Shown: positions 60,391 through 64,000 of the stretch, piece after piece
Numbering within the stretch: position 1 is the first letter of the stretch
How the letters are laid out: each line of letters opens with the position of its first letter
Source: Prevotellaceae bacterium UBA2744
GTDB taxonomy: Bacteria; Bacteroidota; Bacteroidia; Bacteroidales; Bacteroidaceae
Direction of reading: 5' to 3'
Length of the DNA: 64,000 bases
Assembly (NCBI GenBank): GCA_002353575.1
Contig: DEJQ01000007.1
Coordinates: 98,814 to 162,813 of the forward strand
Position numbers and translations under genes: made by a program
The notes under the pieces: model-generated
The model's input: only the letters and a program-made list of their open reading frames with translations
Database searches by the model: none
What the model was told of the DNA's origin: nothing

Positions 60391-61665
60391 TTAAAGCATT
60401 AAGTTACGTTTTCGCAAAAGAAGGCGAATCAATCTCAACCTTTTTGATCTATTGATATGAACGTCGCAAATGTACAGTAAGAATGACCACATCACATATT
60501 GAATTGGACTGATCATCGGGAAAATCATTACCGACGGGATGGTCGTGAATATAATCAAAAGACTGACGTACAATGGAATATGATGCCTGTATTTCACGGA
60601 GACATGAATCAGCAAAGCATAGCACACTATCACATAAATGACACCATATACCCACATCATGCCGATAAAGCCGACATCACTGACATAGAAACGGTACTCC
60701 TCCTCCAGTTCTGTCTTTAGCGAGAGCAAACTGCCGGAGACAGCAGAACCATGCCCTAAAATCGCCGCCTTCACCGACGAAAACGTTTCTGTCCAATAAT
60801 AATTCGCCGAGAGGAAGCGTATGTAGTCTTTTCTGCTGTCAATGGATGTTTGTTTTTGAAAATATCCAAACAGCACATCCCAGTAGAAATATAATGCAAC
60901 AATCGTGACAACACCTATCAGCAGGGGCCATACTTTCATCTTTCTCCTGCCCATGAAAAAAGACAGGAACAAGGTCAATAAGGCAGAGAACATCAGTTGT
61001 CTGGTTAATGTAAGATAGATAGACAGAAGCATTAGCGCAATGATGACGGGGTAATAGACTGTCATACTCCTGCGCAGCTTACACCAAAAGTAGAACAGAC
61101 AAACCGCCGTGAAGATGCCATTGAGCCCTATATTAAAACGCCAGATGCCATTGCGATTTTCCGCCAATTCCTGATCAGCAGTTAAGTTTTCCTCGCCACG
61201 TATGCCAAACCAGGCATGCGGATAGGTGAATTGTTGAATCACTTGTACCAATAAGATGAAAATGGCAATATACAACATTGCCTTCAAAAAGGAGCCTTCC
61301 TTCACTTTGTAATGGTGAAGCACGAAATAGAACAACCAAAGCAAAGACGGCAATGTTCCTTTTATACCATCCAAGATGGGTTGGCCATATTCAGAATGGG
61401 AATAGAACACGGAAGCGAAAGGCAGAACAGCCAGTGTCAGCACATAATAGCGGAAATGTTGCTTATTGGTCACCCCACCACCCCAAAACAAAAAATAGAG
61501 GAAGAAGAGCAAGAGAATGACGGCAAAAGTACGTGCAGTAGCTTTGAAAGTCAGCGGCCAGCCAGCAAAGCTGAAGCCACAGTTTAGGATGGTAAGCATT
61601 CCTATAATCAGGATGACTTCCCATGTCCTGCTACGTCCTGTTTTGAGCATAAAAGCTTTCATCAT
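60391..61665 (-). CDS. O-antigen/capsule polymerase (Wzy-like)
   Basis: A 424-aa membrane protein with about eleven hydrophobic helices and a large loop near residues 245-300. The helix count, low sequence conservation and position between glycosyltransferases in a Wzx/Wzc locus identify it as the probable Wzy polymerase that joins repeat units in the periplasm. A second ATG directly follows the first. There is no specific motif, so the call is mainly contextual. Confidence 0.72.
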   Translation of the reverse strand: MMKAFMLKTGRSRTWEVILIIGMLTILNCGFSFAGWPLTFKATARTFAVILLLFFLYFLFWGGGVTNKQHFRYYVLTLAVLPFASVFYSHSEYGQPILDGIKGTLPSLLWLFYFVLHHYKVKEGSFLKAMLYIAIFILLVQVIQQFTYPHAWFGIRGEENLTADQELAENRNGIWRFNIGLNGIFTAVCLFYFWCKLRRSMTVYYPVIIALMLLSIYLTLTRQLMFSALLTLFLSFFMGRRKMKVWPLLIGVVTIVALYFYWDVLFGYFQKQTSIDSRKDYIRFLSANYYWTETFSSVKAAILGHGSAVSGSLLSLKTELEEEYRFYVSDVGFIGMMWVYGVIYVIVCYALLIHVSVKYRHHIPLYVSLLIIFTTIPSVMIFPMISPIQYVMWSFLLYICDVHINRSKRLRLIRLLLRKRNLML

Positions 61666-61686
61666 GTCGTTCTATCTCTTGGGTTC

Positions 61687-62109
61687 TTAATACAGTCTGT
61701 TTGATTTACCGTCAAATACATAGCGAAGGTCACGGGGACGCTCGTTTACTTTCTTAGCAGGTATGCCCGCAACAACTGCGTATGACTCAACGTCTTTCGT
61801 CACCACGCAACCAGCCCCTTCTATCAAAGCATTGTCGCCGATATTAGTGCCTGCACCCACCTTCAGCCGATAGATTCCCCTTATCTCTGTCTTGAAATGA
61901 AAGACTACGTTCTTGCCAATCTCTGCACCAAGAGCGCGATACACGAATCTTCTGACATGATGCGAGGGGATTAGCCCTACCTGATAGAGCATATACCGCT
62001 TCAATACTTGCCCATGAATCGCTTGGAAGGGGAACACCAAGACGATGAGCACCCACTTCAAATAAAGCAGCGCAACCAATACAGAAAGAATTACAATGGC
62101 TGATTTCAT
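61687..62109 (-). CDS. Hexapeptide acyltransferase with apparent internal deletion
   Basis: A 140-aa left-handed beta-helix acetyltransferase, much shorter than the about 190-210 aa of its relatives. The N-terminal part (one helix, then LGAEIGKNVVFHFKTEI and VGAGTNIGDNALI, about residues 60-97) and the end (GAGCVVTKDVESYAVVAGIPAKKV) both fit the family. The central coils, which normally carry the catalytic His, are missing between residues about 96 and 100. The frame is kept, so it may be an inactive remnant. Upstream is a GT2 gene, downstream the polymerase. Confidence 0.75.
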   Translation of the reverse strand: MKSAIVILSVLVALLYLKWVLIVLVFPFQAIHGQVLKRYMLYQVGLIPSHHVRRFVYRALGAEIGKNVVFHFKTEIRGIYRLKVGAGTNIGDNALIEGAGCVVTKDVESYAVVAGIPAKKVNERPRDLRYVFDGKSNRLY

Positions 62110-62122
62110 TCCTTTTTCTCCT

Positions 62123-63145
62123 TTATCTCTTTTTTATCAATCTGTCTTTCAGTCTTTCAACTTTCACATTGACGTATGCCACAGGCAGCACCAGCCATGC
62201 CAAAAATCGGTCGTTCAGAACTTCCTTTCTAAACTGAACATCCTTTCTCTTGAGCGCCCATATCAGGATGAGTGTCGTGGCTTCCATGCGCTGACGGAAC
62301 GACTGTGGCTTGCATCGCCTTTTCATCACCAACCCGGCATAGTAGCGGTAGATATCGTACCCCCAGTCATCACCTTTCCGCCGACCTGTTTGTATCATTC
62401 CGCTCTCCAATATACGGTAGCAGCCCGTCTGTTCCGGCAACCAAATGAAGTCTCCCATCAGGGCGGCACACATGGTGTTGTCAAAATCCATTCTTACCGG
62501 ACTGTTGGTGCGGTATTCAGATTCAAACACCTTATAGCGGTACATGCAGGAGAGCACCATGATGTAGTTGCCGTAACGGAGCAGCGTAGGCAGGTTGTCG
62601 CCGGAATGGGAACGGCCAGGAAAATCTTTTATAAATGGTCTGCTTATCGGATTCCCTTCACCATCAATGGTCTGAAAGTTGGTATAGACCAATGTCACCT
62701 GGGGATTGGCGTCTAAGGCGTCTGCCTGCTTTTGCAGTTTATGCGCGTCGGTCCAATAGTCGTCCCCATCACATAGGGCGACATAGTCTGTCTCATCTGT
62801 CACTTCCCGATAATATTTCAGTCTTCGCTTCTTAATACTATAATGATTGTATTTTAGCAGATAAACCGCAAAGTAGCAGTTTTTGTTCTCCTGATGGCGA
62901 GCCACCATCAGGTGGTAGTCATCGGTTTCCTTTGTCCACTCTGTGTCAAAGTGGTCGTTCAGGTATTGTTTGATGACCTCTGGCTCCCCGTCCGTGCTGG
63001 CATCGTCCATAATGTGGCAGGCGAACGGAAAGCTCGTCTGCTGCATGCAAAAGCCATCCATGGTATCCTTGATATAGGATGTCTGGTTGTAAGTGTTGCA
63101 CCACACGCAGACCTTAAAGGGGCTTATAGTTTGAACTTGTGCCAT
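62123..63145 (-). CDS. GT2 family glycosyltransferase
   Basis: A 340-aa GT-A enzyme with CVWCNTYNQTSYIKDTMDGF, the nucleotide-binding HIMDDASTDGE and ALCDGDDYWTD containing the DxD metal site near residue 125. Such enzymes often act early in assembly of a capsule repeat. It lies 7 nt after the flippase gene and 13 nt before the truncated acetyltransferase. Donor unknown. Confidence 0.88.
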   Translation of the reverse strand: MAQVQTISPFKVCVWCNTYNQTSYIKDTMDGFCMQQTSFPFACHIMDDASTDGEPEVIKQYLNDHFDTEWTKETDDYHLMVARHQENKNCYFAVYLLKYNHYSIKKRRLKYYREVTDETDYVALCDGDDYWTDAHKLQKQADALDANPQVTLVYTNFQTIDGEGNPISRPFIKDFPGRSHSGDNLPTLLRYGNYIMVLSCMYRYKVFESEYRTNSPVRMDFDNTMCAALMGDFIWLPEQTGCYRILESGMIQTGRRKGDDWGYDIYRYYAGLVMKRRCKPQSFRQRMEATTLILIWALKRKDVQFRKEVLNDRFLAWLVLPVAYVNVKVERLKDRLIKKR

Positions 63146-63152
63146 TATACTA

Positions 63153-64000
63153 TTATCTTTTCTTCAGAATATCTATAATCTCTTTATATTCGTTCATCTT
63201 GAACAGCTTGCAGCAGGCGAAAAACACTGTCGCCCCTACAGCAATCTGCATGGGAAGCACAATCCAGTAGCTCAGGGGCAGGAACTTCAGGAACCAGACC
63301 GGCAGGGCGATGGCTATAGCCAATGCGTAGGAGGGGGCAATATCGCGCAACTGCATCCAAGAGCTATATCCCAACAGGCGGCCTGAGTAATTGGAGTTGA
63401 GGAAGTAGGCTATGATGCCTATCACGAGGTTAGCCATGAGCATGGGCATGATGCCTACAAAAGCACCGATAAACAGGGGCACCAAGGTGATGATTTTCTT
63501 AATGACCTCGAGTCCGAGGAACAGGTCGCTGCGTCCCTGCACCTGCAACATGTTCAGGTTGATAGCGTGCAACGGATAAAGGGTGCTGTTCAGACAGATA
63601 AGTGGCAGGTAGGTGGAAGCCTCGTGCCACTTGGGGCCAATCATGCAGTAGATGAGCGGCTCGCTGACTGCTGCGAGGGCGAACAGCAGGGTGGCGGTGA
63701 TGAACATACTCATGCGGATGATGCGGCGGTAGACATACGTTATACGCTCCTTATCGTCTTGGATGTTGGACAACACAGGATAAGTGACGCGCTGCACCAC
63801 CGTCGTCAGGTTCGACGAGAACAGATTGGCATAGTGGCGGGCACGGGTATATTGTCCCAGCGTGGCGGGGTTGTAGAATTTGCCGACCACGGCCTGATAG
63901 AGTTCCTTCCATACGGCATCGAGCAACGCGCTTAGCATCATCTTCCACCCGAAGCCAAAAAGGTCGTGGAAACTACTCTTAGAAAAACTAAACTGCGGCA
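63153..64000 (-). CDS. Oligosaccharide flippase (Wzx-like), C-terminal part
   Basis: The gene enters from the right edge. In-frame sequence upstream of the ATG at 63941 (PQFSFSKSSFHDLFGFGWKM) is typical flippase sequence, so the CDS is incomplete at its 5' end and not a 262-aa protein. NPATLGQYTRARHYANLFSS and TTVVQRVTYPVLSNIQDDKER are signatures of the polysaccharide-export family. About 6-7 membrane helices are visible. It exports the lipid-linked unit for the Wzy/Wzc pathway. Confidence 0.85.
   Translation of the reverse strand, partial: PQFSFSKSSFHDLFGFGWKMMLSALLDAVWKELYQAVVGKFYNPATLGQYTRARHYANLFSSNLTTVVQRVTYPVLSNIQDDKERITYVYRRIIRMSMFITATLLFALAAVSEPLIYCMIGPKWHEASTYLPLICLNSTLYPLHAINLNMLQVQGRSDLFLGLEVIKKIITLVPLFIGAFVGIMPMLMANLVIGIIAYFLNSNYSGRLLGYSSWMQLRDIAPSYALAIAIALPVWFLKFLPLSYWIVLPMQIAVGATVFFACCKLFKMNEYKEIIDILKKR

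Noticed and set aside
63153..63941. Complete 262-aa flippase starting at 63941
   Set aside because: Upstream codons to the window edge are in frame and look like flippase, so the gene is cut by the window.

Overview
The window looks like chromosome of a Bacteroidales bacterium, most likely Prevotellaceae. The reasons are promoter elements of the Bacteroidetes type (TTTG, 19-nt spacer, TAnnTTTG), starts that mostly lack Shine-Dalgarno sequences, Bacteroidetes-restricted genes (GlsA/GlsB-type glycine-lipid acyltransferases, a DUF3098 protein, WbqC, a long signal peptidase I) and a C-terminal sorting domain of the Por/type IX style. No tRNA, rRNA, insertion sequence, prophage or CRISPR array was seen.

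Layout. 0-5.4 kb (minus strand): start of a GH127-like glycosidase, recA, a carboxynorspermidine dehydrogenase-like gene, a lipoprotein, a 1-kb AT-rich gap and a GT14 glycosyltransferase. The gap holds a long hairpin (candidate structured RNA) and a cluster of DnaA-box-like sites, including two abutting perfect TTATCCACA boxes. Genes left of the gap run leftward and genes from 5.4 to 25 kb run rightward, as expected at a replication origin. 5.4-12 kb (plus): a surface-glycan cluster with an acyltransferase, two cytidylyltransferases, an asparagine-synthetase-like enzyme, LicD, a flippase and a GT2 enzyme. 12-23.3 kb (plus): housekeeping and envelope genes (aroQ, O-methyltransferase, rbfA, a LolC/E-like permease, two lipoproteins, pyrE, argH, an aldo/keto reductase, prmC, a radical SAM enzyme). 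23.3-26.1 kb: an accessory patch with a leader ORF containing a C9 run, a sorting-domain surface protein, a 46-aa peptide, a 42-bp minisatellite and a protein with a low-complexity tail.

26.3-36.5 kb (minus): exonuclease III, a CoA-transferase, glsB, glsA, a D-Ala-D-Ala carboxypeptidase, an M16 protease and nadB. greA and a HIT gene follow on plus. 37.7-47.2 kb is a long minus-strand run (miaB, ftsX, DUF3098, uppP, truB, queA, folK, a DPP-IV-like peptidase, argB, an ECF sigma factor and a membrane partner). 47.3-51.7 kb (plus): two membrane proteins, dapB, lepB and wbqC.

51.7-64 kb (minus): a Wzc/Wza-dependent exopolysaccharide or capsule locus. In transcription order it has a flippase (cut by the window edge), GT2, an acetyltransferase with an apparent internal deletion, a polymerase, GT2, three overlapping GT4 genes, wzc with a YG-repeat tail, a small HAD phosphatase, wza, a His-rich one-helix protein and a decayed sugar epimerase. 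No single new machine is proven. The best leads are the candidate origin with its neighbouring structured RNA, the LicD/asparagine-synthetase-like glycan decoration cluster, and the leader/peptide/minisatellite patch at 23.3-25.2 kb.
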